Assembly (NCBI GenBank): GCA_003216615.1
Contig: QCIP01000005.1
Coordinates: forward strand, 45,457 to 109,456
Length of the DNA stretch: 64,000 bases
Source of the DNA: Prochlorococcus sp. AG-402-M15
GTDB taxonomy: Bacteria > Cyanobacteriota > Cyanobacteriia > PCC-6307 > Cyanobiaceae
Direction: 5' to 3'
Within the stretch, counting starts at the first letter, position 1; the number at the start of each line of letters is the position of its first letter. The notes beneath the pieces were generated by a model. That model was not told the origin of the DNA. It was given only the letters and a program-made list of their open reading frames with translations, and made no database searches. Shown piece after piece: positions 40,801 through 49,012 of this stretch. Both the position numbers and the translations under genes were made by a program.

Positions 40801-41385
40801 TTAACTTAAACCTATCTCTTTTTTTAAAAAAGGTGACATAATTTTTGCGGCTTTACCTCTACTACCTAATTTATTTAGTTGTGATTGTGAGAGCTCACCG
40901 TAAACACAATTAGCTTCTTTAACCCAAAAAATAGATTCGAATTCCCCATTAGGATATTTGGGGTTCTTAAGAATTTCTCCCCAGCATATTCCTGTTGTAT
41001 CTTTAACTAAGTTTCCTGAGGGATCGCACAAAACCATACAACTTATAAATCTTGCACTCCTATAAGGACTATCAGAAAGTTCATTAATTAATTTTTTAAT
41101 TTTCTCATCATTATTTTTGGCATATCGAGCAGAATAAATTCCTGGTCGACCATCTAAAACATCTACTTCAAGACCCGAGTCATCAGCTAATGCCCAAGTT
41201 TTTGTCTCTATAGAAGCTGCCTTGGCTTTAAGTAGTGCATTCTCAAAATATGTTTTCCCAGTTTCTTCGACATTTAAATATTCTGGTTGCTTCTCAACCT
41301 TTAAAGACAAAACATCCAGCATCTCTGAAATTTCAGATACCTTTCTTTGATTGCCACTCGCAATAGTTAGAACTGGAAGGTTCAA
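40801..41385 (-). CDS. rdgB: RdgB/HAM1-type XTP/dITP pyrophosphatase
   Basis: A 194-residue enzyme. TIASGNQRKVSEISEML is the family N-terminal nucleotide-binding motif (SGNxxK), ALADDSGLEVDVLDGRPGIYSARYA contains the metal-binding Asp pair and SRYAG-like segment, and LSQSQLNKLGSRGKAAKIM replaces the usual SHRGKA ending. It hydrolyses deaminated purine triphosphates to monophosphates, preventing mutagenic incorporation. It sits inside the carboxysome region on the minus strand; its promoter side faces csoS1 across the 327-bp repeat-rich gap. Confidence 0.93.
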   Translation of the reverse strand: MNLPVLTIASGNQRKVSEISEMLDVLSLKVEKQPEYLNVEETGKTYFENALLKAKAASIETKTWALADDSGLEVDVLDGRPGIYSARYAKNNDEKIKKLINELSDSPYRSARFISCMVLCDPSGNLVKDTTGICWGEILKNPKYPNGEFESIFWVKEANCVYGELSQSQLNKLGSRGKAAKIMSPFLKKEIGLS

Positions 41386-41712
41386 AATAATATAAAAATT
41401 TATTGTGAATATTATCTTACTTCAAAGCTTGATACGGAGACAGGAAAGGTTGAACATTCCACACCTGTGTAGACAGGGCCTGTCTCGTACGGAAATAACA
41501 TAATGTAAATTTTTTCTTAACACAACAGTATGTTTTGATGCACTAACTAATTTGCATAAGTATTGACATATCAATAGTACCAAGGGTGATAAGTTTAACT
41601 TATGAATGATAGAAAAAACATTAATGGAGATTTTGTCGAAAACGCTTGACTTATAAGTACTTAATGAAGCATTCTTCGAATTGAACATTCCACATTTAGT
41701 ATTTAGTAGACA
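41386..41712. promoter_or_regulatory. Divergent rdgB/csoS1 control region with symmetrical elements
   Basis: This 327-bp gap, the only one over 300 bp, precedes the carboxysome operon. A 14-bp direct repeat TTGAACATTCCACA lies at 41450-41463 and 41681-41694, the second copy 18 bp before the csoS1 ATG. Around the first copy are AGACAGG at 41438-41444 and 41471-41477, both able to pair with CCTGTCT at 41479-41485, plus ACACCTGTGT at 41461-41470. A possible promoter has TTGACA at 41563-41568 and TGATAA near 41587. LysR-type RbcR or RNA leader control are candidates. A minus-strand ORF here looks spurious. Confidence 0.6.
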
Positions 41713-42024
41713 ATGGCTACAGAAACAATGGGTATCGCTCTCGGCATGATCGAGACACGCGGACTTGTACCTGCAATCGAAGCAGCAGACGCAATGACAA
41801 AGGCAGCAGAAGTTCGCCTTATTGGTCGTGAATTTGTTGGTGGCGGTTATGTCACAGTATTAGTTAGAGGAGAAACAGGCGCAGTTAATGCAGCTGTAAG
41901 AGCTGGTGCTGATGCTTGTGAAAGAGTTGGAGACGGTTTAGTTGCAGCTCACATTATTGCTCGTCCTCATAGAGAAGTTGAACCTGCTCTAGGTAACGGT
42001 GAATTTCTTGGTCAAAAGGACTAA
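41713..42024 (+). CDS. csoS1: Major carboxysome shell protein CsoS1 (BMC hexamer)
   Basis: A 103-residue single BMC domain. MGIALGMIETRGLVPAIEAA, RLIGREFVGGGYVTVLVRGE and AHIIARPHREVEPAL are typical of CsoS1A/CcmK. Hexamers tile the shell facets, with a small positively charged pore (FVGGGYV loop) proposed to pass bicarbonate and RuBP. It is the only CsoS1 copy seen here, as in other Prochlorococcus. It is first in the operon csoS1-cbbL-cbbS-csoS2-csoSCA-csoS4A-csoS4B, and its stop is followed by a hairpin. Confidence 0.97.
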   Translation: MATETMGIALGMIETRGLVPAIEAADAMTKAAEVRLIGREFVGGGYVTVLVRGETGAVNAAVRAGADACERVGDGLVAAHIIARPHREVEPALGNGEFLGQKD

Positions 42025-42033
42025 TTAAGTAAA

Positions 42034-42053
42034 GCAAGATTTATAAATTTTGC
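42034..42053 (+). other. Hairpin after csoS1
   Basis: GCAAGATT-TATA-AATTTTGC forms an 8-bp stem with one G-U pair, 10 nt after the csoS1 stop and about 40 nt before cbbL. It lacks a following T-run, so mRNA end protection is likelier than strong termination. Confidence 0.45.
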
Positions 42054-42092
42054 ACAATAATTATTTTCCCTAAACAGACCTAAATTTTCCTT

Positions 42093-43508
42093 ATGAGTAA
42101 GAAGTATGACGCAGGGGTAAAGGAGTACAGAGATACCTACTGGACTCCAGAATATGTACCCCTAGACACCGATTTACTAGCCTGTTTCAAATGTACAGGT
42201 CAAGAAGGTGTTCCAAGAGAAGAAGTTGCAGCAGCTGTTGCCGCAGAATCTTCAACAGGTACTTGGTCAACAGTTTGGTCCGAGTTACTTACAGACTTAG
42301 AATTTTATAAAGGACGTTGTTATCGAATCGAAGACGTTCCTGGAGATCCTGAAGCTTTCTATGCTTTTATTGCATATCCTTTAGATCTTTTTGAAGAAGG
42401 CTCAATTACAAACGTATTAACATCTCTTGTAGGAAACGTTTTTGGATTTAAAGCTCTAAGACATCTACGTCTAGAAGATATTAGATTCCCAATTGCATTC
42501 ATTAAAACTTGCGGTGGTCCACCAAACGGAATCGTAGTTGAAAGAGATCGACTTAACAAATACGGAAGACCTCTACTTGGTTGTACCATCAAACCTAAAT
42601 TAGGATTATCTGGTAAAAACTATGGTCGAGTTGTATATGAATGTCTTAGAGGCGGTCTTGATTTAACCAAGGATGATGAGAATATTAATTCTCAACCATT
42701 CCAACGTTGGAGAGAAAGATTTGAGTTTGTTGCAGAAGCAGTTAAGCTTGCTCAGCGAGAAACTGGAGAAGTTAAAGGTCACTATCTAAATTGTACTGCT
42801 AACACTCCTGAAGAACTCTATGAAAGAGCTGAATTTGCAAAAGAGCTAGATATGCCAATCATCATGCATGATTATATAACTGGTGGTTTTACTGCAAATA
42901 CTGGATTAGCTAATTGGTGTCGTAAAAATGGCATGCTTCTGCATATTCACAGAGCTATGCATGCTGTTATTGATAGACATCCAAAGCATGGTATTCACTT
43001 CAGAGTTCTTGCAAAATGTTTGAGACTATCTGGAGGAGACCAATTACATACTGGAACCGTGGTTGGAAAACTAGAAGGTGATCGTCAAACAACTCTTGGT
43101 TATATTGACAACTTAAGAGAGTCATTTGTTCCTGAAGATAGATCAAGAGGTAACTTCTTTGATCAAGATTGGGGTTCAATGCCTGGAGTATTTGCAGTCG
43201 CATCAGGTGGTATCCATGTTTGGCATATGCCTGCACTTCTAGCGATCTTTGGGGATGATTCCTGCCTTCAGTTCGGTGGAGGAACACATGGTCATCCATG
43301 GGGTTCAGCTGCTGGAGCTGCAGCTAACAGAGTTGCTTTAGAAGCTTGTGTAAAAGCCCGTAATGCTGGTCGCGAAATCGAAAAAGAGAGTAGAGACATT
43401 CTTATGGAAGCTGCTAAGCATAGTCCTGAATTAGCTATTGCTCTAGAAACTTGGAAGGAAATTAAGTTTGAGTTTGACACTGTCGACAAGCTTGATGTTC
43501 AGGGTTAA
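42093..43508 (+). CDS. cbbL: Rubisco large subunit, form IA
   Basis: A 471-residue protein with full Rubisco motifs: the N-terminal [18 protein letters not shown], loop with [37 protein letters not shown] containing the lysine that is carbamylated, [13 protein letters not shown], and loop 6 [18 protein letters not shown] with the mobile Lys. Its place among cso genes marks it as form IA, horizontally related to proteobacterial enzymes, rather than form IB of other cyanobacteria. It carboxylates RuBP inside the carboxysome. A hairpin follows its stop. Confidence 0.99.
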   Translation: MSKKYDAGVKEYRDTYWTPEYVPLDTDLLACFKCTGQEGVPREEVAAAVAAESSTGTWSTVWSELLTDLEFYKGRCYRIEDVPGDPEAFYAFIAYPLDLFEEGSITNVLTSLVGNVFGFKALRHLRLEDIRFPIAFIKTCGGPPNGIVVERDRLNKYGRPLLGCTIKPKLGLSGKNYGRVVYECLRGGLDLTKDDENINSQPFQRWRERFEFVAEAVKLAQRETGEVKGHYLNCTANTPEELYERAEFAKELDMPIIMHDYITGGFTANTGLANWCRKNGMLLHIHRAMHAVIDRHPKHGIHFRVLAKCLRLSGGDQLHTGTVVGKLEGDRQTTLGYIDNLRESFVPEDRSRGNFFDQDWGSMPGVFAVASGGIHVWHMPALLAIFGDDSCLQFGGGTHGHPWGSAAGAAANRVALEACVKARNAGREIEKESRDILMEAAKHSPELAIALETWKEIKFEFDTVDKLDVQG

Positions 43509-43522
43509 CTCAAGTTTCGAAA

Positions 43523-43571
43523 TTGAGGAGATTTATTCTCCTCAAACTTATTAAAATCTCGTTTTTACGAG
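43523..43571 (+). other. Two hairpins between cbbL and cbbS
   Basis: The first is TTGAGGAGA-TTTAT-TCTCCTCAA (43523-43545), a perfect 9-bp stem 15 nt after the cbbL stop, with outer AAGTTT/AAACTT arms that could lengthen it. The second is CTCGT-TTTT-ACGAG (43558-43571). cbbS starts 27 nt later. These probably stabilise or process the cbbL end, or attenuate read-through. Confidence 0.6.
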
Positions 43572-43597
43572 TAATTACATTCACATTTTGATTAATT

Positions 43598-43939
43598 ATG
43601 CCTTTCCAGAGCACAGTAAGCGACTATCAAACAGTTGCAACCCTGGAAACATTCGGTTTCTTACCACCGATGACCCAGGAAGAAATATATGACCAAATTG
43701 CGTACATAATTGCTCAAGGTTGGAGTCCAGTTATTGAGCATGTTCATCCAAGTGGATGTATGCAAACTTATTGGTCTTATTGGAAACTCCCATTCTTTGG
43801 GGAAAAAGATCTTAACTTGATCGTGAGCGAATTAGAGGCATGCCATAGAGCATACCCTGATCATCATGTAAGAATCATCGGATACGATGCTTACACTCAA
43901 AGTCAAGGAACAGCTTTTGTAGTTTTCCAAGGACGTTAA
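43598..43939 (+). CDS. cbbS: Rubisco small subunit, form IA
   Basis: A 113-residue protein. FLPPMTQEEIYDQIAYIIAQ, GWSPVIEHV and YWSYWKLPFFGEKDL are conserved in form IA small subunits, and the C-terminus YTQSQGTAFVVFQGR is typical. Four small subunits cap each end of the L8 core. Length fits the carboxysomal form, which lacks the long plant-type loop. It is flanked on both sides by RNA hairpins, which may let cbbL-cbbS accumulate separately from csoS2 and later genes. Confidence 0.98.
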   Translation: MPFQSTVSDYQTVATLETFGFLPPMTQEEIYDQIAYIIAQGWSPVIEHVHPSGCMQTYWSYWKLPFFGEKDLNLIVSELEACHRAYPDHHVRIIGYDAYTQSQGTAFVVFQGR

Positions 43940-43960
43940 AGCTACTTATCGTAGTTAATT

Positions 43961-43990
43961 TCTTTCTCCAAAAAATTTTTTGGAGAAAGA
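43961..43990 (+). terminator. 30-bp perfect palindrome between cbbS and csoS2
   Basis: Two 15-nt arms, TCTTTCTCCAAAAAA and TTTTTTGGAGAAAGA, abut exactly, 21 nt after the cbbS stop and 40 nt before csoS2. In RNA this is a long hairpin with an A/U apex, followed by a short TTTT. It may act as a partial terminator or stabiliser, reducing read-through from the very abundant cbbLS mRNA into shell genes. Because it is perfectly symmetric, it could also work in the opposite direction. Confidence 0.6.
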
Positions 43991-44030
43991 TTTTCAAAAA
44001 AGTTTTTAAAGAATTTCAAACTTGAAGATT

Positions 44031-46325
44031 ATGTCAAAAAAAACCAGTAGAGAGATTGCACTCGAAAGAAGAAAGGCGATGAGTGATAGCGGTAAAAAAG
44101 CTGCTGCTTATTCTTCAACCACCAAAGATAGAGTTCGATCTTCTCAAGATATACAGATTTCTGGGTCTCAGTCTTCTACTAATAATCATAATATTTCTAA
44201 ACCAGCTACAAAACATATTCCAAAAACTCAGGTAAACAGAAATTCTTCAACAACTTTATCTAGTAAAGAGTTAGTAATAGAGAGAAGAAAAGCAATGTCT
44301 ACCCATGGGAAATCAGCTATAACTTCATCCGATAGAACCCGTACTGATGTTAAAAAAGAAAGTCCTGTAAACATAGTTAAATCAACTATAAATAAAAATC
44401 AAGAAAGTCAGGATTCAACTAGTACAGAATCGAAGTCCCTAAAACCCAACGTTAAGAGAAGAATTAATCAGAAGAGAAAGCCTATTACTAATACAAGTAG
44501 AGACATTGTTTTAGCGAGAAGAGAAGCTCAATCTAAGCATGGTAAATCAGCAACTAAACAAAATACCAGTGCCGCTTCTTTAGCTAGAAGGGGAGACCCA
44601 GATTTAAGTAGTAGAGAAATTTCTCAGAGAGTGAGAGAGCTAAGAAGTAAAACTGGTGCTACTGGCAAAAAAGGTAATGGTAAATGTAGACCATGTGGTC
44701 CAAATAAAAATGGTGCCAAACAAAATATTGCTGATGCTAGCTGGAAAGTTGGTAAAAGTGAAACTGATTCAGGTCAAATAGTTACTGGAACACAAGCTAA
44801 TAGATCTGTAAAAACTACAGGTAATGAAGCAAGTACATGCAGAACTGTAACTGGTACCCAATATATGGGAGCAGAAGTTATTGATCAATTTTGTCAAGAT
44901 AGACCAAGTTATAAACAACCTCTTAGATCTACTGTTACCTCTACAACATCAGGTAATAAAGTAACTGGAAATGAAGTTGGTAGATCTGATAGGGTCACAG
45001 GAGATGAGCCAGGGACTTGTAAAAACCTTACAGGTACTGAATATGTATCTTCTAATCAATCACAGAAGTATTGTGGTGATGTTCCAACAAATCCTTCAAA
45101 GGTTAAACACAGTACTACAACCGATGGATTAAAAGTATCTGGATCACTTCCTGGTAGATCAACCCTAGTTACTGGAGATGAATCAGGTTCTGGACATCAG
45201 TTAACTGGAGATCAATATCTTGGCTCAGAGCCAAATCCAAAAGGTAAAGCATTTGAAAAAGTAGGCAGTTACAACACTCTTAATGGGAATAATGTAACTG
45301 GTACAGGGGTTGGAAGATCAGAACATATGACAGGCAATGAACATGGGAGTTGTAAAAATGTAACTGGCGATGAGTACATAGGATCTCAACAATACGAGAA
45401 GTTTTGCGGTTCAAAACCAAAACCAGAAGCTAGAAAAGTAGGTTTAAGCCTTTCTTCAAAGTCAAATTTAATAAGCGGCACTATGACAGGAAGATCAGAA
45501 ATAGTAACTGGAGATGAACCAGGTTCATGCAAAGTGTTAACAGGAACACCATACGCAGGCTTAGATCAGATGAATGAAAATTGTAGTACTGAGATTTCTG
45601 AAGATATGAAATCCCGATCAACAGTTAATTCTGGAAATAATTCAAATGCCAGACTTACAGGACAGCAACCAGGAATTGGCGGAGTAATGACAGGCGCTAA
45701 GAAAGGTGCTTGTAAAAATCTAACAGGTACTCCCTATGTTGGTGGAGATCAGCTATCACAAGCTTGTGATAATCCTCCACATGATTCGGCTTATGCGAAT
45801 CCGGAAAAGTCAGCAGGTAACTCTTGGAAGGAATTCTCTGTTAAATCACCATCAAGAGATAAATATTCTGAAAAAAATACTCAAGGTGTTACGGGTAATG
45901 AATATGAAAATGGTTCGAAGGTAACAGGACCTTTTGATATGGCAGTTGATAAGGTCACTGGTACTGAAAAATTTAGATTTGAACCGAATAAAAATATTAC
46001 TTATAAACAAAAAATGGAAATTGAAGAGGCAGACCGTGCTGCAAAGACACCAGAAAAAAGAGTCTTATCAAGGATTACTGGTGAAGGACAATCAGTAGGA
46101 AACGTAACTGGTGACGATTGGGATCGCGGTGATAAGGTAACAGGCACAGAGGGAGCTTCTTCTAGAAAGAGAAATCCATCAAGAGCAGGATTCATGAGTG
46201 CAATGCCACCTATGGAAGTTAAAAGAAATGACGAAACAGAAAAACCAGATTTCTTGATAACTGGATCAAGTGGTAATACTCGTGAAGGACAACTTGTTAC
46301 CTTTTCAGGTGGTGCGAGAGGTTAA
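44031..46325 (+). CDS. csoS2: Carboxysome scaffold protein CsoS2
   Basis: I start at the ATG at 44031 (MSKKTSREIALERRKAMS), giving 764 residues; an upstream TTG at 44022 is less likely. Four N-repeats (near residues 6-23, 78-95, 156-173 and 194-210, e.g. ELVIERRKAMSTHGKSA) bind Rubisco. The middle (about 245-570) has repeated VTGTQ/VTGNE modules with paired Cys (CRTVTGTQYMG, CKNLTGTEY). The C-terminal region (after about 600) anchors to the shell. The protein is largely disordered, basic at the N-terminus, and essential for alpha-carboxysome assembly. I see no obvious slippery frameshift site, but did not search exhaustively. Confidence 0.96.
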   Translation: MSKKTSREIALERRKAMSDSGKKAAAYSSTTKDRVRSSQDIQISGSQSSTNNHNISKPATKHIPKTQVNRNSSTTLSSKELVIERRKAMSTHGKSAITSSDRTRTDVKKESPVNIVKSTINKNQESQDSTSTESKSLKPNVKRRINQKRKPITNTSRDIVLARREAQSKHGKSATKQNTSAASLARRGDPDLSSREISQRVRELRSKTGATGKKGNGKCRPCGPNKNGAKQNIADASWKVGKSETDSGQIVTGTQANRSVKTTGNEASTCRTVTGTQYMGAEVIDQFCQDRPSYKQPLRSTVTSTTSGNKVTGNEVGRSDRVTGDEPGTCKNLTGTEYVSSNQSQKYCGDVPTNPSKVKHSTTTDGLKVSGSLPGRSTLVTGDESGSGHQLTGDQYLGSEPNPKGKAFEKVGSYNTLNGNNVTGTGVGRSEHMTGNEHGSCKNVTGDEYIGSQQYEKFCGSKPKPEARKVGLSLSSKSNLISGTMTGRSEIVTGDEPGSCKVLTGTPYAGLDQMNENCSTEISEDMKSRSTVNSGNNSNARLTGQQPGIGGVMTGAKKGACKNLTGTPYVGGDQLSQACDNPPHDSAYANPEKSAGNSWKEFSVKSPSRDKYSEKNTQGVTGNEYENGSKVTGPFDMAVDKVTGTEKFRFEPNKNITYKQKMEIEEADRAAKTPEKRVLSRITGEGQSVGNVTGDDWDRGDKVTGTEGASSRKRNPSRAGFMSAMPPMEVKRNDETEKPDFLITGSSGNTREGQLVTFSGGARG

Positions 46326-46328
46326 TTA

Positions 46329-47858
46329 ATGCCTTTAAGAGGACTGGCAAAAGCCAAGAACTTCACATTGGGGCCTACAGCTCCAATGAAAACTTTTACG
46401 GAAAATATTCATATACAAACTAAAGAATCAAATAATTTCAGGAATTCTGGAAAATCTCATAAATTAACCAATAATATCCAAAATGAGAATTTATTTAGGT
46501 ATGAAAGCAAAATAAAAAGTGATTTTGACGAAATTGTTCCAACTCTAAAGGAAATTGCTCGAATACAACATCATGAAGATTTTATAAGTAAAGCTCAGAT
46601 AATATCAAGAAAAAACTTGGGAATAGATTTGCCCCATCATGTATTAGATAAATCTTGGGTTAAACCTCTCGATATGAGAGCTCTATATGCATGGTGTGTT
46701 TTTAAACAACATGAGAAGCTCAGTGATAATTTTTTTAAAAATGATCCACTTGAAGGTGCTTCAGGAAGTAGAGGTGCGGAAGATTTTGAAAAATTTCTTT
46801 TAGATTGTGGAATACATTTACTTGATATAACTCCTTGTTCAGATGGGCGATTAGCTCATTCAGTAGCATATGTAATGAGAATACCTTTTAGTTCAGTAAG
46901 AAGAAGATCTCACGCTGGTGCACTTTTTGATATTGAAAATACAGTAAATAGATGGGTAAAAACTGAACATAAAAGATATAGAGAGAATATCCCTAATGAA
47001 GCGCATAAAGATACCAGATACTTAAAAGTTGTAACTTATCATTTTAGTTCTGTAGATCCTTTGCATCAGGGATGCGCAGCTCATGGGAGTAATGACCAGT
47101 TAGCTGCAGAAGAAGGTAGAAGTAAACTATATGCTTTCAAAGAGGCTGTAGAGAATAGCTTTTGCTGTGGTGCTTCTGTGGATTTAATGTTAATTGGACT
47201 TGATACAGACACTGATTCATTAAAAATACATTTGCCAACTAGCGATGGAGGTATTGATTTAGAAAAAACTATTTCTACTATAGAAATTTATAATTCAACA
47301 ATAAACTTTTCACAAGAGGATGCAGAGAGAGAAATTTGTCAAACAATTTCTAAGCAATCTTCAAAAGATAAACTCAGTGGACTGGAAAAATTTAAGTATA
47401 AATTAATTGTTAATAATATTTCTCAAATTGATTATGTTAAGAGTTTTCATAATGGTTCTTATGAAGATATTGGACATGCAGAGAGGTTTATTGGAGTAGG
47501 TATAGGTTTTAAAGAAGTACATCTCAGAAATTTAACTTATTTTGCTCATTTAGATACAGTCGAAGAAGGGGCTCCAGATTTAGATGTAGGAGTGAAGATT
47601 TTTACTGGATTAAATGTTTCTCAAGATCTACCTATTCCAGTAGTAATAAGATTTGATTACTCTGGCAAAGTACCCGGCGCAAAAGAGAGGGCAATAAAAG
47701 ATTGTGAAAGAGTTAATAATGCGATATCAATTAGATATAAAAATTTAGTTGATCAAGGTTTGTTACATACTTGCTCTACTATTAGAGATAGGGACAAAAT
47801 TCATTCCGCCCAAATTATTGGAATGTCTTTAGATAAAAAAACAGAGGAGGCTCACTAA
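46329..47858 (+). CDS. csoSCA: Carboxysomal carbonic anhydrase CsoSCA (CsoS3)
   Basis: A 509-residue shell-associated carbonic anhydrase of the divergent beta type. LDITPCSDGRLAHSVAYVM supplies a zinc Cys and the Asp-Arg dyad, and KVVTYHFSSVDPLHQGCAAH supplies the zinc His and second Cys. The N-terminal 80 residues are probably flexible and may bind Rubisco, as in other species. It converts bicarbonate to CO2 next to Rubisco. Its start is 3 bp after csoS2, and its end contains a GAGGAGG that serves as ribosome-binding site for csoS4A. Confidence 0.97.
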   Translation: MPLRGLAKAKNFTLGPTAPMKTFTENIHIQTKESNNFRNSGKSHKLTNNIQNENLFRYESKIKSDFDEIVPTLKEIARIQHHEDFISKAQIISRKNLGIDLPHHVLDKSWVKPLDMRALYAWCVFKQHEKLSDNFFKNDPLEGASGSRGAEDFEKFLLDCGIHLLDITPCSDGRLAHSVAYVMRIPFSSVRRRSHAGALFDIENTVNRWVKTEHKRYRENIPNEAHKDTRYLKVVTYHFSSVDPLHQGCAAHGSNDQLAAEEGRSKLYAFKEAVENSFCCGASVDLMLIGLDTDTDSLKIHLPTSDGGIDLEKTISTIEIYNSTINFSQEDAEREICQTISKQSSKDKLSGLEKFKYKLIVNNISQIDYVKSFHNGSYEDIGHAERFIGVGIGFKEVHLRNLTYFAHLDTVEEGAPDLDVGVKIFTGLNVSQDLPIPVVIRFDYSGKVPGAKERAIKDCERVNNAISIRYKNLVDQGLLHTCSTIRDRDKIHSAQIIGMSLDKKTEEAH

Positions 47859-47860
47859 TT

Positions 47861-48112
47861 ATGTTAATTTGCAAGGTTGTAAAACCACTTGTTTCTACCA
47901 ATAGGATTTCTGGTTTTGAACATAAACATCTGCAGGTTGTATTAGATGGTTCTTCTAATAAAGTTGCAGTTGATGCTGTTGGCTGTAAGCCAGGAGATTG
48001 GGTTATTTGTGTTGGAAGTTCTGCTGCTAGGGAAGCAGCGGGAAGCAAATCTTATCCAAGTGATTTAACGATTGTTGGAATAATTGATCATTGGGATCCT
48101 GACAAGTCATAA
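47861..48112 (+). CDS. csoS4A: Carboxysome vertex protein CsoS4A
   Basis: An 83-residue BMV (EutN/CcmL) domain protein. MLICKVVKPLVSTNRI, LQVVLDGSSNKVAVDAVGC and WVICVGSSAAREAAG are typical. Pentamers of this protein close the vertices of the icosahedral shell. Its start is 2 bp after csoSCA and is preceded by a strong GAGGAGG ribosome-binding site at 47844-47850. Confidence 0.96.
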   Translation: MLICKVVKPLVSTNRISGFEHKHLQVVLDGSSNKVAVDAVGCKPGDWVICVGSSAAREAAGSKSYPSDLTIVGIIDHWDPDKS

Positions 48113-48130
48113 AAAAGGAGGCTATAAATT

Positions 48131-48379
48131 GTGGAAATTATGAAGGTATTAGGAAGGATGGTATGCACTCAAAGAGTCGCTGGCTTAGGTCATATGAATT
48201 TACGAATTTTAGAAAATAATAAAGGAAAGAAATTAGTTGCTGTTGATCCTGTTGGAGCTAGAGAAGGTAACTGGGTTTTTACTTCTAGTGGCTCTGCAGC
48301 TAGATTTGCATGTCCTAATCCAGAAGTTCAAACCGATTTAACAATTGGCGGTATTATTGATTATTGGGAGAGTGACTAA
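48131..48379 (+). CDS. csoS4B: Carboxysome vertex protein CsoS4B
   Basis: An 82-residue BMV domain protein: KVLGRMVCTQRVAGLGHMNL, LVAVDPVGAREGNWVF, and the SGSAARFACPN loop. It is paralogous to CsoS4A and forms minor vertex pentamers. The GTG at 48131 lies about 10 nt after an AAGGAGG (48114-48120), a better spacing than the ATG three codons later (48140), so I use GTG. An inverted repeat follows the stop, which may mark the end of the cso operon. Confidence 0.95.
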   Translation: MEIMKVLGRMVCTQRVAGLGHMNLRILENNKGKKLVAVDPVGAREGNWVFTSSGSAARFACPNPEVQTDLTIGGIIDYWESD

Positions 48380-48388
48380 AAATTTTAA

Positions 48389-48420
48389 CTTCAAAAATTT
48401 ATTGAGAAACTTTGTTGAAG
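48389..48420 (+). terminator. Inverted repeat after csoS4B
   Basis: CTTCAA (48389-48394) pairs with TTGAAG (48415-48420), with AAA/TTT able to extend the stem past a bulged G. It lies 10 nt after the csoS4B stop and 33 nt before the acRAF-like gene. There is no clear T-run after it, so termination would be weak. Confidence 0.4.
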
Positions 48421-48453
48421 GTATAGTGTAGTTAGTCTTGAATAAAGAATGTA

Positions 48454-48693
48454 ATGTGGAATAAAAGAGAATCACCTTTGAGGATTGAAAAAAGATTTGA
48501 ATTTGATCAATACTCAAAAATTAGAAAATTTATGGAGGAAATTGAGAAATTATGTAAAGAAAGGGATATCTATCCAAATATCAGCTTCGGTAAGAATTTT
48601 GTAAGTCTTTCAATATTTTTAGATAATAAAGAAATATCAGAAAAGGAAAAAGAATTTTCAATGGATATTGATAAATTTTATTTAGAAGACTAG
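48454..48693 (+). CDS. Pterin-carbinolamine-dehydratase-like protein (acRAF Rubisco assembly factor)
   Basis: A 79-residue protein with the PCD-like alpha-beta fold: EKRFEFDQYSKIRKFMEEIE, then YPNISFGKNFVSLSIFL. Alpha-carboxysome gene clusters commonly carry such a PCD-like gene downstream, and members have been shown to act as Rubisco assembly factors (acRAF) rather than dehydratases. Here the PCD active-site His motif (usually HHP) is replaced by NISFGKN, supporting loss of dehydratase activity. Assignment rests on size, pattern and location next to csoS4B. Confidence 0.8.
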   Translation: MWNKRESPLRIEKRFEFDQYSKIRKFMEEIEKLCKERDIYPNISFGKNFVSLSIFLDNKEISEKEKEFSMDIDKFYLED

Positions 48694-48699
48694 TCCTTT

Positions 48700-48927
48700 T
48701 TAATAATTATTTGGCTTTGCAATATCTCTTTTGATTAAAGCCATTAAATATGTTGGGGCTTTATATCTACCAGGTAGACATCTATTTAAAGTTTCAAGAT
48801 GACTCCAACACACTGTCTTTTCTATATCTTTAACTGAGTTTCCTTTTAGAATTAATAGTCTAAGAGCTTTGCAAAATAAAGGATAACCTGCTTCTAGTTC
48901 ATCTATATTAAGCTTTGCTGCTGACAT
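48700..48927 (-). CDS. Small conserved cyanobacterial protein (DUF3136-like)
   Basis: A 75-residue protein. ELEAGYPLFCKALRLLI, VCWSHLETLNRCLPGRYKAP and a terminal LIKRDI form a compact, probably all-helical domain with two Cys and a conserved Trp. I associate this pattern with DUF3136, a family I know only from cyanobacteria, but without a search this is tentative. It converges with the acRAF gene, with stop codons 6 bp apart. Function unknown; its place next to the carboxysome cluster may or may not be meaningful. Confidence 0.65.
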   Translation of the reverse strand: MSAAKLNIDELEAGYPLFCKALRLLILKGNSVKDIEKTVCWSHLETLNRCLPGRYKAPTYLMALIKRDIAKPNNY

Positions 48928-49012
48928 AGATCAAAGATGAATTATCAAATAATAATCTATACAAATATGGTGCACAATTGGTTCATATTTCAAATTTCTC
49001 AATAATTAGAAA

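Noticed and set aside
41422..41688. 88-codon minus-strand ORF in the csoS1 upstream region
   Set aside because: No recognisable domain, sits in a repeat-rich control region, and composition looks like translated non-coding DNA.
44200..46200. Repeated motifs that might suggest a repeat array or CRISPR
   Set aside because: They are the coding repeats of CsoS2 (N-repeats and VTG modules) in one open frame, with irregular spacing and no spacer-like structure.
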